A stretch of 34,658 bases of DNA from JAQVEM01 sp964556165 (GCA_964556165.1 CAZKVH010000017.1:1-34658), one strand, 5' to 3'; positions 22,724 through 31,906 are shown, numbered from the stretch's first letter. Notes: generated by a model from the letters alone, not told the origin. Numbers and translations are program-made.

Positions 22724-23605
22724 TCATATATTGGATATCAGGTTTTTATACAGATAAACATAGTCTTCAACTCTCAGCTCTTCTGCCCTTATGTTCTTGT
22801 CTTTACCTAACCCGGAGAGCAATTTTATAATTAATTCCACTTTATGGCAATACCCTTCATCGGATTGGGCCAATGAATTAATAAGCTTCTTTCTCCTGTG
22901 TAAAAAACAGCCATCAACAAAATTAAAAAAATCCATGATATCAAAGCCCTGACCCTCAAGAAGCCCCCCATTTTTTCTAATTACTTCTATAACCGATGAA
23001 TCGACAAAAGGCCGCGGTAGAAAACAACTCCGTGAAATCTGGAAGCAGAAATTAAAATCAGCCAGAAAGTTTGCCTTTACCGCATAGGAGCTGTAATTTT
23101 TATCCCCCACCGAAGCAAGGAGTCTTTCTGCTATGTCCCTCTGAATAGTCAAAACCATTTTTTTTACCTGCTTTGCCTCGATAAGAATTTTTATAAGCAG
23201 GGGTGCAGCAACACTATAGGGAAGATTTGATACGACTTTTCTTATATTATATTTTCCTGCCAGGTTATAATAATCAAGTTTTAAAGCGTCTGTCTGGATC
23301 AGCTCCAGTTTAGATTCATCTTTTAAATTCTTATCAAAAATATCCCTGAAAGCTTTAATTAGCATTCTATCTATCTCAACACATATTATCTTCTTTGCAA
23401 GCGGCAGCATGACTTCTGTCAGGCTTCCAATGCCGCTACCAACTTCAAGAATTACGTCTTCCGGCCCAACTTCAGCAAATTTAACTATTTTTTTTGCGCT
23501 GTTCGTGTCAATTAAAAAATTCTGCCCCAGGTTTTTTTTAAGCCTTATGCCATACTGATTTAAAATTCTTGCCGTATTTCCCGGAGAGCTTATATATGAA
23601 TTCAT
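22724..23605 (-). CDS. rsmA: 16S rRNA dimethyladenosine transferase
   Basis: A 293-residue RsmA/KsgA. It dimethylates the two adjacent adenosines in the 3' terminal hairpin of 16S rRNA late in 30S assembly. Visible motifs: KKNLGQNFLID (24-34), SAM-binding ILEVGSGIGSLTE, the acidic CVEID loop, and catalytic NLPYSVAAPLL. The C-terminal domain FLHRRKKLINSL is present. It begins 11 bases after tatD. The start ATG at 23605 gives the usual short N-terminal extension. Confidence 0.95.
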   Translation of the reverse strand: MNSYISSPGNTARILNQYGIRLKKNLGQNFLIDTNSAKKIVKFAEVGPEDVILEVGSGIGSLTEVMLPLAKKIICVEIDRMLIKAFRDIFDKNLKDESKLELIQTDALKLDYYNLAGKYNIRKVVSNLPYSVAAPLLIKILIEAKQVKKMVLTIQRDIAERLLASVGDKNYSSYAVKANFLADFNFCFQISRSCFLPRPFVDSSVIEVIRKNGGLLEGQGFDIMDFFNFVDGCFLHRRKKLINSLAQSDEGYCHKVELIIKLLSGLGKDKNIRAEELRVEDYVYLYKNLISNI

Positions 23606-23616
23606 TTTTTGGTTGA

Positions 23617-24438
23617 TTAAATTTCTTTTAAAGAAAAGAACTCTTCAGCATTCTTTGATGTAATATCTGCAACTTCTTCGACGCTTAATTTTTTGATTTC
23701 CGCAATTTTCTCAGCGACATACTTTACGTATCCCGGATAATTTTCTTTGCCCCGTTTTGCCTGTGGAGCAAGAAAAGGCGAATCAGTTTCTATGAATATC
23801 CGCTCAATCGGAATTTCCCTTACGACTTCCACAACATCACGCGCATTTGGAAAAGTAACGATACCGGTAAAGGAGATATAAAGCCCGAGGTCAAGGCACT
23901 CATTCGCAAAATCGATACCCCCGGAAAAACAATGAACGACAGCCCTGAATCCTCTGGTGCCGGCGTACTTTCTTACGACATCAAGCGTCTTTTTGTCTCC
24001 ATCTCTATTATGAATTATCACGGGCATATCATACTTTATTGCAAGCTCTATCTGTGCGCTGAATGCTCTTTCCATATCTTCTTCCGGGACCTGGCTTCTG
24101 TAAAAATCGAAACCTATCTCGCCCACTGCCACCAGTTTGCTAGATTTCTTACCATCTCTGCCTTCACTATAATTACCTGTAATATAGTCATTTATCAGGG
24201 AATCAAGATTTTTTAAATCTTTTTTTCCAAAATCCCTAACATTGTGGGGGTGTATTCCCGCGCTTGCAAAAACACCCTTGAATCTCTGTGCAAACTCCAG
24301 AGATTTCTCGCTACTCTCAAGGTCTATACCGACATTTATTATATACTTAACACCCTCTTCTCTGGATTTTGAAACGACTGCCTCTGGTGTCAGGGTCTTA
24401 ATCATATCAATATGAGCATGTGTATCTATGTAGTACAT
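23617..24438 (-). CDS. tatD: TatD-family metal-dependent DNase/hydrolase
   Basis: A TIM-barrel metal hydrolase. The metal ligands are all visible: DTHAHID at the N-terminus, GEIGFDFYR, IIHNRD, VHCFSGG and ETDSPF. The frame continues 50 codons further upstream (to 24588), but that part overlaps the end of metG. The ATG at 24438 (MYYIDTHAHID) is the family start, with AAGGGATAT just before it, giving 273 residues. It begins 37 bases after metG. TatD proteins are 3'-5' exonucleases in DNA repair or RNA quality control. Confidence 0.94.
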   Translation of the reverse strand: MYYIDTHAHIDMIKTLTPEAVVSKSREEGVKYIINVGIDLESSEKSLEFAQRFKGVFASAGIHPHNVRDFGKKDLKNLDSLINDYITGNYSEGRDGKKSSKLVAVGEIGFDFYRSQVPEEDMERAFSAQIELAIKYDMPVIIHNRDGDKKTLDVVRKYAGTRGFRAVVHCFSGGIDFANECLDLGLYISFTGIVTFPNARDVVEVVREIPIERIFIETDSPFLAPQAKRGKENYPGYVKYVAEKIAEIKKLSVEEVADITSKNAEEFFSLKEI

Positions 24439-24475
24439 ATATCCCTTAAATAATAAGTATTCGCAAATCCTGCCT

Positions 24476-26020
24476 TCAGGATTGCTTCTCCATACCAATC
24501 CTCGGGAACAGTATTTCCCTGCTGCCAGTTTTTGAACCACCTTCGAATTTCCCCCACTCCCCATCTTTGGAGAGCAGAACATCTTCAATCCTCTTATTTA
24601 TTCCAAGCTGGTTAAATATTTTCTGGCAGGTTGAAGGCATGAAAGGTATAAGTAAAATGGTTGACAATCTTATAATCTCTGCTACTTCATAAAGAACCGA
24701 ATCAAGTTTTCTTAAATCCTGCTCGTTGCTACTTTTTACAAGAGTCCATGGCTGGCTGTCCTCTATATATTTATTTGCTATATTTATAAATTCCCATACC
24801 TTAACAAGATAATCAGAGAACCTGAAATCAGCAATATATTCATGCGCCTGCTTTTTTATATCCTCCCATTTTTCTTTAAAATCAATGCTCATGACACTGG
24901 CAGGAATTACCCCGTTCCTGTATTTTTCCACCATAACTATAGTTCTTGAAACAAGATTGCCGATATCGTTACTCAAATCCGAATTATATCTTCTTATCAT
25001 AGCTTCATCGGTAAAGGAGCCATCCAGACCAAAGGATATTTCCCTGGTAAGGAAATACCTTATGCTGTCCACCCCGTACTTTTGTGCGACTTCATCGGGG
25101 TCGATGGTGATTCCCTTTGATTTGGATAATTTTTCCTCTCCCATTAAAAGCCAGCCGTGAACAACAATCTGCCGGGGCAAATCGATGCCAAGGGACATGA
25201 GAATTGCGGGCCAGATTATTGCATGGAACTTTAATATATCTTTTCCTATGTGGTGCTGCTCGGCGGGCCAGTATCGATTAAATAAATCCGCCTTTTCGGT
25301 GCTGTATCCGAGAGCTGAAATATAATTTATAAGGGCATCCACCCATACATAACAAAAATGTTCCGGATCGAATGGCAGGGGAACTCCCCATTTAACAGCC
25401 GTTCTTGAAACGCTGATATCCTTTAAGCCGCTTTTTAGAATTCCAAGCACCTCGTTTTTTCTGGCTTCGGGGACTATAAAATCGGGATTATCTTCAATAT
25501 GCTTTAATATCTTTGCCTCATATTTTGAAAGTTTAAAAAAGTAATTTTCCTCTTTTACGTACTCCACCTCTCCGTTACACTGCGGGCATCTGCCATTGAC
25601 AAGCTGGGAGTCGAGCAAAAAAGTCTCGCAAGCCACACAATATTTACCTTCATAAGCACTCTTGTAAAGGTCCCCGTTTTCATTTAATTTTGAAAGTATA
25701 TTCTGGACTATTTTTTCATGTCCTTTTTCCGTGGTCCTTATATAAGAATCATTGCTGATTTCATATAATTTTAAAAGCCTCTTCATATCAGCGGACATCC
25801 TGTCAACGTACTCCTGCGGTGACATTCCCTTCCCTTCGGCAGTTTTGGTTATTTTCTGTCCGTGTTCGTCAGCTCCTGTAAGGAAAAAAGTATCCATACC
25901 TGAAAGCCTGTGAAACCTCGCAACTATATCAGTGAGTATAAACTCGTATATCTGACCGAGGTGCAGCTTAGCATTCATATACGGAATAGCTGTTGTGATG
26001 TAAAATTTCTTGCTTTGCAA
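24476..26020 (-). CDS. metG: Methionyl-tRNA synthetase
   Basis: A 514-residue class I synthetase that charges tRNA-Met. The HIGH motif is HLGQ (20-23) and the KMSKS motif is EKLSKSKG near residue 300. A zinc knuckle with Cys128, Cys131, Cys145 and Cys148 lies in the connective domain. The C-terminal EMAP-like dimerisation domain of many longer enzymes is absent; the protein ends after the anticodon-binding helical domain. The start is TTG at 26020 behind AGGAG. It follows rsmI by about 92 bases. Confidence 0.95.
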   Translation of the reverse strand: MQSKKFYITTAIPYMNAKLHLGQIYEFILTDIVARFHRLSGMDTFFLTGADEHGQKITKTAEGKGMSPQEYVDRMSADMKRLLKLYEISNDSYIRTTEKGHEKIVQNILSKLNENGDLYKSAYEGKYCVACETFLLDSQLVNGRCPQCNGEVEYVKEENYFFKLSKYEAKILKHIEDNPDFIVPEARKNEVLGILKSGLKDISVSRTAVKWGVPLPFDPEHFCYVWVDALINYISALGYSTEKADLFNRYWPAEQHHIGKDILKFHAIIWPAILMSLGIDLPRQIVVHGWLLMGEEKLSKSKGITIDPDEVAQKYGVDSIRYFLTREISFGLDGSFTDEAMIRRYNSDLSNDIGNLVSRTIVMVEKYRNGVIPASVMSIDFKEKWEDIKKQAHEYIADFRFSDYLVKVWEFINIANKYIEDSQPWTLVKSSNEQDLRKLDSVLYEVAEIIRLSTILLIPFMPSTCQKIFNQLGINKRIEDVLLSKDGEWGKFEGGSKTGSREILFPRIGMEKQS

Positions 26021-26112
26021 TATAAACTCCTGTATATATTATTTATTTTTATCCTGACAATTTCACTGCTCTATCATTATTTTTTGCTAATCTTTACTTA
26101 CCGTCCGGTCAT

Positions 26113-26943
26113 CTAAATTTTCGTTGAAATATTATACAATCTTTGCTTATCTATGTCATATCTTGACTTTATAATTTTAAGGCAATTCTTCTTACTGATT
26201 CCATCCTTTAGAAGACGCGAGAACTCCATTTTTATGTCATCATCAGTAAAATTTCTTATGAGTTCTTTTTTATACCCCTCAACAACAAGAACTATCTCAC
26301 CCTTTATGGCCTTTCCTTTTATTTTTTCAAGAACATAGCTTAACTTTCCCCTTATCGCTTCCTCATGTATTTTTGAAATTTCCCTTACCAGCCCGGCTCT
26401 CCTGTCACCGAATCTATCTATAAGTTCGGAAACCATGGTCTCAATCCTTTTTGGAGACTCGTAGAATATAAGAGTGTAGGGGAAAAATGTTAATTCGACA
26501 AGTTTGCTTTTTCTTTTTGCTTTTGCCTTCGGCAGAAAACCTACGAAAAGAAAGCTGTCGGTCGGCAGCCCCGAGATAACAAGTGCGCTTACTGCAGCAT
26601 TCGGGCCCGGAACAACCGTTACCGGGATATTCCTTTTTATACATTCATTTATTATCTTAAACCCCGGGTCCTGTATCGCCGGCACCCCTGACTCGGATAC
26701 AAGAGCAACATCATCTCCTTTTTCAAGTTCACCTATTATATAACCTATCCTGGCTTCCCTGTTATATTCATTGTAGCTTATGATATTTTTCTTAAAAATA
26801 CCGTACTTCTGGAGCAGTTTACCCGTGGTTCTTGTATCCTCCGCAACTATAAGGCCCGCTTCTTTCAATGTCCTCAGAAGCCGGAAGCTCACATCCTCAA
26901 GGTTGCCTATAGGAGTCGCGCATATAAAAATAGTGCCGCTGAT
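26113..26943 (-). CDS. rsmI: 16S rRNA 2'-O-methyltransferase RsmI, non-canonical start
   Basis: RsmI methylates the 2'-O of C1402 of 16S rRNA. The body is clear: AEDTRTTGKLL, ESGVPAIQDPG, VVPGPNAAVSAL and FYESPKR. The family N-terminus normally reads M-SGTLYLVATPIGNLEDV. Here the frame gives SGTIFICATPIGNLEDVSFR, but the codon in the start position (26943-26941) is ATC. An AGGAGG ribosome binding site sits six bases before it, and a TAA closes the frame at 26968-26970 with no ATG, GTG, TTG or CTG in between. The GTG at 26892 would delete the SAM-site loop ATPIGNL. The true start is therefore probably this ATC, or the base is wrong. From the ATC it has 276 residues, the family size. Confidence 0.85.
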   Translation of the reverse strand: MSGTIFICATPIGNLEDVSFRLLRTLKEAGLIVAEDTRTTGKLLQKYGIFKKNIISYNEYNREARIGYIIGELEKGDDVALVSESGVPAIQDPGFKIINECIKRNIPVTVVPGPNAAVSALVISGLPTDSFLFVGFLPKAKAKRKSKLVELTFFPYTLIFYESPKRIETMVSELIDRFGDRRAGLVREISKIHEEAIRGKLSYVLEKIKGKAIKGEIVLVVEGYKKELIRNFTDDDIKMEFSRLLKDGISKKNCLKIIKSRYDIDKQRLYNISTKI

Positions 26944-27064
26944 ATTGATCCTCCTGCATATAAAGTTTTAACTTCGGAGTTCTGAGCTCCTGAATTAAGC
27001 TTCTTAAACTATACACCCTGGAGAACAAAAAATATATTTTCAGCAGAGACTCCGGGATATTAGT

Positions 27065-27073
27065 ATTATAGCA
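27065..27073 (-). promoter_or_regulatory. Extended -10 promoter of the rsmI-metG-tatD-rsmA-ispE run
   Basis: On the minus strand TG-C-TATAAT lies about 120 bases before the rsmI start. There is no good -35 box, and the upstream stretch is T-rich. The rest of the 26944-27243 gap shows nothing else that I can defend. Confidence 0.5.
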
Positions 27074-27243
27074 AATTCGAAAAAATTAAAAAAAGATTGC
27101 TATTAAAACTATTATTTCTTCAATATTTACATAACAAGCTAAATAAAAAAGGGGCTGCATTTTTAACATTTATTATTAAGACAAAGAATTATTAGATTAT
27201 TAATAACTTGAAAAAAACCTTATATTAAGTCAGAATTCAAGAT

Positions 27244-28263
27244 ATGAAAAATAAAAATCTACCCGGATTTCCCAGAAGGATAATTGTTTCAATCATCATT
27301 CTCATCTCGGTCTATTTCCTCGGCTCTCTCGGATACATGATAATTGAGGATATGAATTTTATGGATGCACTTTTTATGACCACCATAACCATTACCACGG
27401 TCGGTTTCGGGCTGGTAAAGGAGCTATCGAAAGCGGGAACGGTATTTACTATTTTACTTATTATCATAGGTACCGGTACTGTTGCCTATATATTAATAAA
27501 CTTAACTGATTTTATCTTAAGTGAGTTTTTTTTTGGAAGATTAGAAAAAAGAAGGAAGTTAAAAATGATTTCAAAATTAAAAAACCATTACATAATCTGC
27601 GGCCTTGGCAGGGTAGGGCTTGAAATTGCGAGCCAGCTTTCAGCCAATAATGCTGAATTTATAGTAATTGATGTAAAAGAAAGCCAAATTGAAATTGCGA
27701 AACAGAATAACTGGCTTTATATACAGGCCGACGCTTCCAGGGATGATACCCTTATCGAGGCAGGTATAAAAGAAGCCAGGTGCCTGTTCGCTGCACTGGA
27801 CACAGATGCGGAAAATGTTTATATCACTCTAGCCGCTAAATCTTTAAATCCATCTATTTTTATAGTGGCCAGAGCAATAGTTCACGAAACTATTAGTAAA
27901 CTTGAAAAGGCTGGAGCAGATAAAGTAGTTTCCCCTCAAATTATCGGCGGAAGGAGGATGGCAGACATGGCTCTACAGCCTTCCATATGCGATTTCATGG
28001 ATACAGTAATGAAGGTGGAGGAGAGCGAGATTAAACTTGCAGAAATCGAAATTAAGGAAAACAGCAGAATCGATAACATAACTATAAGAGAAGCCGGGGA
28101 GAAATATGGCATTGAAGCCCTGATAATATCCGTTATTGAAAAAGGAGAAAAAATTTCGGTTAAAAAAGCAAGTGGAGATACCATTATGATGCATGGCCAC
28201 AAAATCATTGCTATAGGTACCGGAGACCAGGTAAAGCACCTGACAGACATTGCTACAGGATAA
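27244..28263 (+). CDS. Two-helix potassium channel with RCK (TrkA-N/TrkA-C) domains
   Basis: A 339-residue K+ channel subunit. Membrane helix 1 spans residues 12-34. The pore loop with selectivity filter TVGFG (52-56) follows, then helix 2 spans 65-90. The cytosolic RCK_N domain has the Rossmann loop GLGRVG (120-125) and the acidic VIDVKES at the end of the second strand, which suits NAD(H) or nucleotide binding. A TrkA-C domain closes the protein (250-335). Four subunits should form a gated channel like MthK or Kch. It is a single plus-strand gene, divergent from rsmI and convergent with phoU. Confidence 0.92.
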   Translation: MKNKNLPGFPRRIIVSIIILISVYFLGSLGYMIIEDMNFMDALFMTTITITTVGFGLVKELSKAGTVFTILLIIIGTGTVAYILINLTDFILSEFFFGRLEKRRKLKMISKLKNHYIICGLGRVGLEIASQLSANNAEFIVIDVKESQIEIAKQNNWLYIQADASRDDTLIEAGIKEARCLFAALDTDAENVYITLAAKSLNPSIFIVARAIVHETISKLEKAGADKVVSPQIIGGRRMADMALQPSICDFMDTVMKVEESEIKLAEIEIKENSRIDNITIREAGEKYGIEALIISVIEKGEKISVKKASGDTIMMHGHKIIAIGTGDQVKHLTDIATG

Positions 28264-28343
28264 CTTATAAGAAATAGATATTTATTACCTTACATGCTTG
28301 CATTTGATTTTATTGAACGCGGCAAATAACGTCACGGCTTAAA

Positions 28344-28368
28344 GGAATTTTACATAGCAGTAAATTCC
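28344..28368 (-). terminator. Weak hairpin after phoU
   Basis: GGAATTTAC and GTAAAATTCC (minus strand) form a stem with a bulged base and a six-base loop, followed by TTT. It begins about 10 bases after the phoU stop. The short T tract makes it doubtful. Confidence 0.3.
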
Positions 28369-28378
28369 AGCACCATCA

Positions 28379-29065
28379 CTAATTTAACTGTTCATTGTAC
28401 TTATCATCAATAAATACAGCATAGTTGCCACTTAAAAAATATGCTACTCTCTCGCCGATATTTACGGCCTGGTCTCCTATTCTTTCAAGATATCTTGCTG
28501 CCATTACGATATTGGTAACGAACTTTATATCCTTTTTTCTCCTGTGATACGAATATAATTTGCTTAAAATCATTTCCTGAATATCATCGACCATATCATC
28601 AGACTTACCGAGTTTTAAAGCCAGTTTTAAATCTTTATTTTTAAATGATTCGATAGCAACATTTAGCTCTGATTTGGCAAGGTTGCCCATCTCCAGAACA
28701 AGGTCTACTATCTCCCTGTCGGGATAATCTCTATCGTCTTTTGCCAGCCTTTTGACAATTTTAGATATGTCTACCGCAAGGTCGCCAATCCTTTCAAGAG
28801 ATTTAATTATTACGCCTATTGAATGCAGATATCTTAAATCCTTTGCAACCGGCTGGTGCTCTGCCTGCAGGATTATACACTTTTCCTCAATGGATATGTC
28901 GCTTTCATCAATCTCCTGATCTTCGTCTATAACTTTTTGAGCAAGCTCCGCATTCATTTCTACAAATGCTTTTATCGCGTAACTTACAGCCTCCTGGGTT
29001 TTGCTTCCCATCAGTATTACGTCATTGCTTATTTCTTCTATTTTTTGTTTGAATGTCTTTCTCAA
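28379..29065 (-). CDS. phoU: Phosphate signalling protein PhoU
   Basis: A 228-residue all-helical cytosolic protein of two PhoU three-helix repeats. The metal-binding acidic motifs are visible as ERIGDLAVDI in the first repeat and ERIGDQAVNIGERV in the second. PhoU links the Pst transporter to the PhoR kinase and turns off the response when phosphate is plentiful. The start is TTG at 29065, one base after the pstA stop codon, with AAAGGA inside the end of pstA, so it is translationally coupled. In most genomes pstB lies between pstA and phoU; it does not here. Confidence 0.94.
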   Translation of the reverse strand: MRKTFKQKIEEISNDVILMGSKTQEAVSYAIKAFVEMNAELAQKVIDEDQEIDESDISIEEKCIILQAEHQPVAKDLRYLHSIGVIIKSLERIGDLAVDISKIVKRLAKDDRDYPDREIVDLVLEMGNLAKSELNVAIESFKNKDLKLALKLGKSDDMVDDIQEMILSKLYSYHRRKKDIKFVTNIVMAARYLERIGDQAVNIGERVAYFLSGNYAVFIDDKYNEQLN

Positions 29066-29066
29066 A

Positions 29067-29766
29067 TTATTCCTTTCTGATCAACCTAAACCGCGTCCTG
29101 ATAGCGGTCCCGGATACAGCAAAAATCAATACCAGCATTAAAAGTACCAGTGCAGTTCCCCACTGCATATCTTCAGGTGTATTCGTAAGCTGGGTTGCCA
29201 GCACATAAAGATGGTATGGAAGTGCCATCACCTGGCTAAAAAGCGAATTCGGTAGATTAGGCTGTGAAAATGCAGCGACCGTAAACATTATTGGTGCAGT
29301 TTCTCCTGCTGCCCTTCCTATTCCAATAACTGAACCGGTTATTATACCGGGTAAAGCCCGTGGTAACACCACCTTGATTATTGTTTGCCATCTAGTGGCT
29401 CCAAGAGCAAAAGAAGCATGGCGGTAAGAATCAGGAACTGTTTTTAATGCTTCTTCGGTTGATGTTATGATAACAGGCAGTATAAGAAGTGCGAGCGTCA
29501 GGGAACCNNNNNNNNNNNNNNNNNNNNNNNNNNNNNNNNNNNNNNNNNNNNNNNNNNNNNNNNNNNNNNNNNNNNNNNNNNNNNNNNNNNNNNNNNNNNN
29601 NNNNNNNGAATTCCCAGTTAATTGCACCACTTCCTTTGATTATCAAATAAACCACTATCCCTATAACAAATGCTATTACTATAAGAGTTAAAAAAAGCAA
29701 AATTATATATGAAACTCTTTCTATTATTTTCTTCCTTTTCCTGCTTATTTCTTTTGCTTCCCACAT
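29067..29766 (-). CDS. pstA: Phosphate ABC transporter permease PstA, split by an assembly gap
   Basis: Two parts flank 100 N. The first 53 residues (29766-29608) have a basic N-terminus and membrane helix 1 (ISYIILLFLTLIVIAFVIG-like), ending GAINWEF. The last 146 residues (29507-29067) begin in the next frame with GSLTLALLILPVIITSTEEA and contain the permease EAA-type loop, YRHASFALGATRWQTI, and GIGRAAGETAPIMFT. PstA is normally about 280 residues, so about 75-85 residues are missing, more than the 100 N imply. The gap length is therefore a placeholder. With PstC it forms the membrane channel for phosphate uptake. Confidence 0.9.
29508..29607. other. Assembly gap (100 N)
   Basis: Exactly 100 N, a conventional scaffold placeholder rather than a measured distance. 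Confidence 0.99.
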
Positions 29767-29845
29767 AACGATTTGCTTTCTCTGATTAATTTATATTCAG
29801 TACATTATCTATATTTTACTAAACCCCTGTAATTTAAACTATCTT

Positions 29846-30733
29846 CTAGCTTTCCCTTATCCTGCTTATGAATCTGTCAGATATAAAATTTATAATAAAA
29901 GTTATTATAAAAAGTATCAGACCAATTGCAAAAAGAGCCGAATAATGAAGGCCGCCCTGGACAGTTTCTCCCATCTCGGCAGCAATGGTCGCAGTTATAG
30001 TTCTGACAGGTTGTAACCACGAAAAAACAATCCTCGGTGAGTTGCCTGTTACCATCAGAACTGTCATGGTCTCCCCCACGATTCTACCAAGTCCGAGCAT
30101 CACTGCAGCCACCATACCCGATGAAGCCGACGGTATTACAGTGTGTACCGTTGTTTCCCATTTTGTCGCTCCCAGAGCAATTGAAGCATATCTGTATCTG
30201 TCAGGAACCGCATTAACTGCATCTTCAGAAATCGATATAATGGTCGGCAAACTCATAAAAGCAAGCATTACAGAGCCGGTAAGAGCAGTAAGACCGATAC
30301 TTATATTGAAAAGATTCATAATTATAGGAGAAAGTAGCTTGATACCAATAAAACCAATTACTACCGAAGGAATAGTTGCCAGCACCTCAATTATGGGCTT
30401 AAGTATTTCCCTTAATATCTTAGGGGCGAGCTCTCCAATGTAAATAGCACTACCAATACCAAGAGGGACAGCGATTACAATCGCACCAAAAGTAACCAGT
30501 GCTGAACCGGTCAGCAGTGGTAAAAAACCGAATTTTTCAAGAACTGTGGGAGACCATTTCTCGCCGCCAAAAAAATCCAGGATAGGGTAGGTCGAAAAGA
30601 ATTTAATAGAGTTTGCAAAAAGAAAAGCCATTATTAAAGCAAGTACAATAATTGAAATTATTCCATTAAGAAAAACAAACTTTCGAATTAAAAAGCTTTT
30701 TATTTTTCTCAATTTAATTTCAAATTGCGACAT
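29846..30733 (-). CDS. pstC: Phosphate ABC transporter permease PstC
   Basis: A 295-residue membrane protein with six helices. The EAA-type loop YRYASIALGATKWETTVHTV and GLGRIVGETMTVLMVTGN identify PstC. An N-terminal cytosolic stretch (FEIKLRKIKSFLIRK) leads to the first helix. It pairs with PstA to pass phosphate delivered by PstS. It follows pstS after a 180-base gap that contains a terminator-like hairpin, so its transcript level should be lower than that of pstS. The ribosome binding site is weak. Confidence 0.94.
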   Translation of the reverse strand: MSQFEIKLRKIKSFLIRKFVFLNGIISIIVLALIMAFLFANSIKFFSTYPILDFFGGEKWSPTVLEKFGFLPLLTGSALVTFGAIVIAVPLGIGSAIYIGELAPKILREILKPIIEVLATIPSVVIGFIGIKLLSPIIMNLFNISIGLTALTGSVMLAFMSLPTIISISEDAVNAVPDRYRYASIALGATKWETTVHTVIPSASSGMVAAVMLGLGRIVGETMTVLMVTGNSPRIVFSWLQPVRTITATIAAEMGETVQGGLHYSALFAIGLILFIITFIINFISDRFISRIRES

Positions 30734-30784
30734 GCTTTTATTTTAAAAGAATTAAAATTTTTTTTCTATAAATTTAAAAAATAA

Positions 30785-30834
30785 TAAAAAACCCGGGCTG
30801 TGGGGAAGACTTAATTAAATCTGCCTCACAGCCC
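30785..30834 (-). terminator. Terminator-like hairpin between pstS and pstC
   Basis: On the minus strand GGGCTGTGAGG (30834-30824) and CCCCACAGCCC (30805-30795) form an 11-bp stem with one mismatch and an 18-base loop, followed by GGG and a run of T (30791-30785). Its position after pstS suggests partial termination that lets pstS be made in excess, as in other pst operons. Confidence 0.75.
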
Positions 30835-30911
30835 AATTTATTTAAAACCCTGTAATTTGTTCACAGATTTTTAAAAAATGAACAAACCATAAGTTTACAT
30901 CAGTCAAAACT

Positions 30912-31829
30912 TTATTTAACGGGAACAAACCCTTGTGCCAGGCCTATTTCCTGCCCTTCATCACTGTAAACGAAATCAAGATAAGCTTTGGCTATCGGAG
31001 ATAATTCCTTATCCGGAGCATAAACATACAGCCCCCTCGATATAGGATAAGAACCATCCTTTACGGTCTCTATGGAAGGTCCCACTCCATCCACTTTTAA
31101 TGCCTTAAGAGAATCATCAAGGTATCCCATTCCAATATAGCCAATTACATTTTCATTATTTTTAATCTGATTTACCACATCAGCATTTGATTGTAGTCTT
31201 AAAGCATTTTCAGTATAATCGTTTCCCTCCAGAGTTTTTCCGAGCTGAACTATCTCCTCAAGAAAATATTCTCCCGTACCCGAGCTTGAATCTCTTGCGA
31301 CCACGACTATTTCCTCATCATCTCCACCGACATCTTTCCAGTTAGTGGTCTCTCCAACATATATCTTTGATAGTTCCTCTATTGTAATCTCATCCACGGA
31401 AACGTTGCTGCTTACAATAACAGATATACCATCATAAAGAACGGTATGTTCCTGGACATTATAACCTACTTTTTTTGCAGCTTCTATTTCTTCATCCTTT
31501 ATCTGCCTTGACGCATTTGCCAGGTCGTTTATACCATTAATCAAATCAGCAATGCCACCACCCGAGCCACCGCCGTTCACTATTATTGTACCTCCGTATT
31601 CATTCATAAATGCGGATGCCCATGCCTCTGAAACCTGAAGAAGAGTTGTAGAACCCGATAATACAAGTTCCTGCCCTTCAAAAGCAGTTCCTTCGACGGA
31701 TTCATCTCCTTCAGCTACTTCGGCTGCTTCCCCTTCTGATTTTCCACAACCAGAAAATATCATAATTCCTGCAAGCATAAATACTAAGATACCGGTAATA
31801 ATTGACATTAAAGACCTTTTTTTTCTCAT
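30912..31829 (-). CDS. pstS: Phosphate-binding lipoprotein PstS
   Basis: A 305-residue exported phosphate-binding protein. The signal peptide (residues 1-27) ends at a lipobox IFSGC with Cys28 as the lipid anchor. An acidic linker (EGEAAEVAEGDES) follows. The phosphate-binding residues lie in SGSTTLLQVSEAW and DSSSGTGEYF, and the C-terminal block YSDEGQEIGLAQGFVPVK is present. It captures phosphate for PstCA. A four-repeat PHO box lies about 80 bases upstream of the ATG. The ribosome binding site is GGGAGGA. Confidence 0.95.
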   Translation of the reverse strand: MRKKRSLMSIITGILVFMLAGIMIFSGCGKSEGEAAEVAEGDESVEGTAFEGQELVLSGSTTLLQVSEAWASAFMNEYGGTIIVNGGGSGGGIADLINGINDLANASRQIKDEEIEAAKKVGYNVQEHTVLYDGISVIVSSNVSVDEITIEELSKIYVGETTNWKDVGGDDEEIVVVARDSSSGTGEYFLEEIVQLGKTLEGNDYTENALRLQSNADVVNQIKNNENVIGYIGMGYLDDSLKALKVDGVGPSIETVKDGSYPISRGLYVYAPDKELSPIAKAYLDFVYSDEGQEIGLAQGFVPVK

Positions 31830-31906
31830 TAACCTACATCCTCCCTTATGCTAATTTTTTTACTTTTTAAAAACAGTGGAATATTAGCATAAAATAATGA
31901 ATTCCT

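Noticed and set aside
24439..24588. 50-codon N-terminal extension of tatD
   Set aside because: Overlaps the metG coding end and has no TatD similarity; the ATG at 24438 fits the family and has a ribosome binding site.
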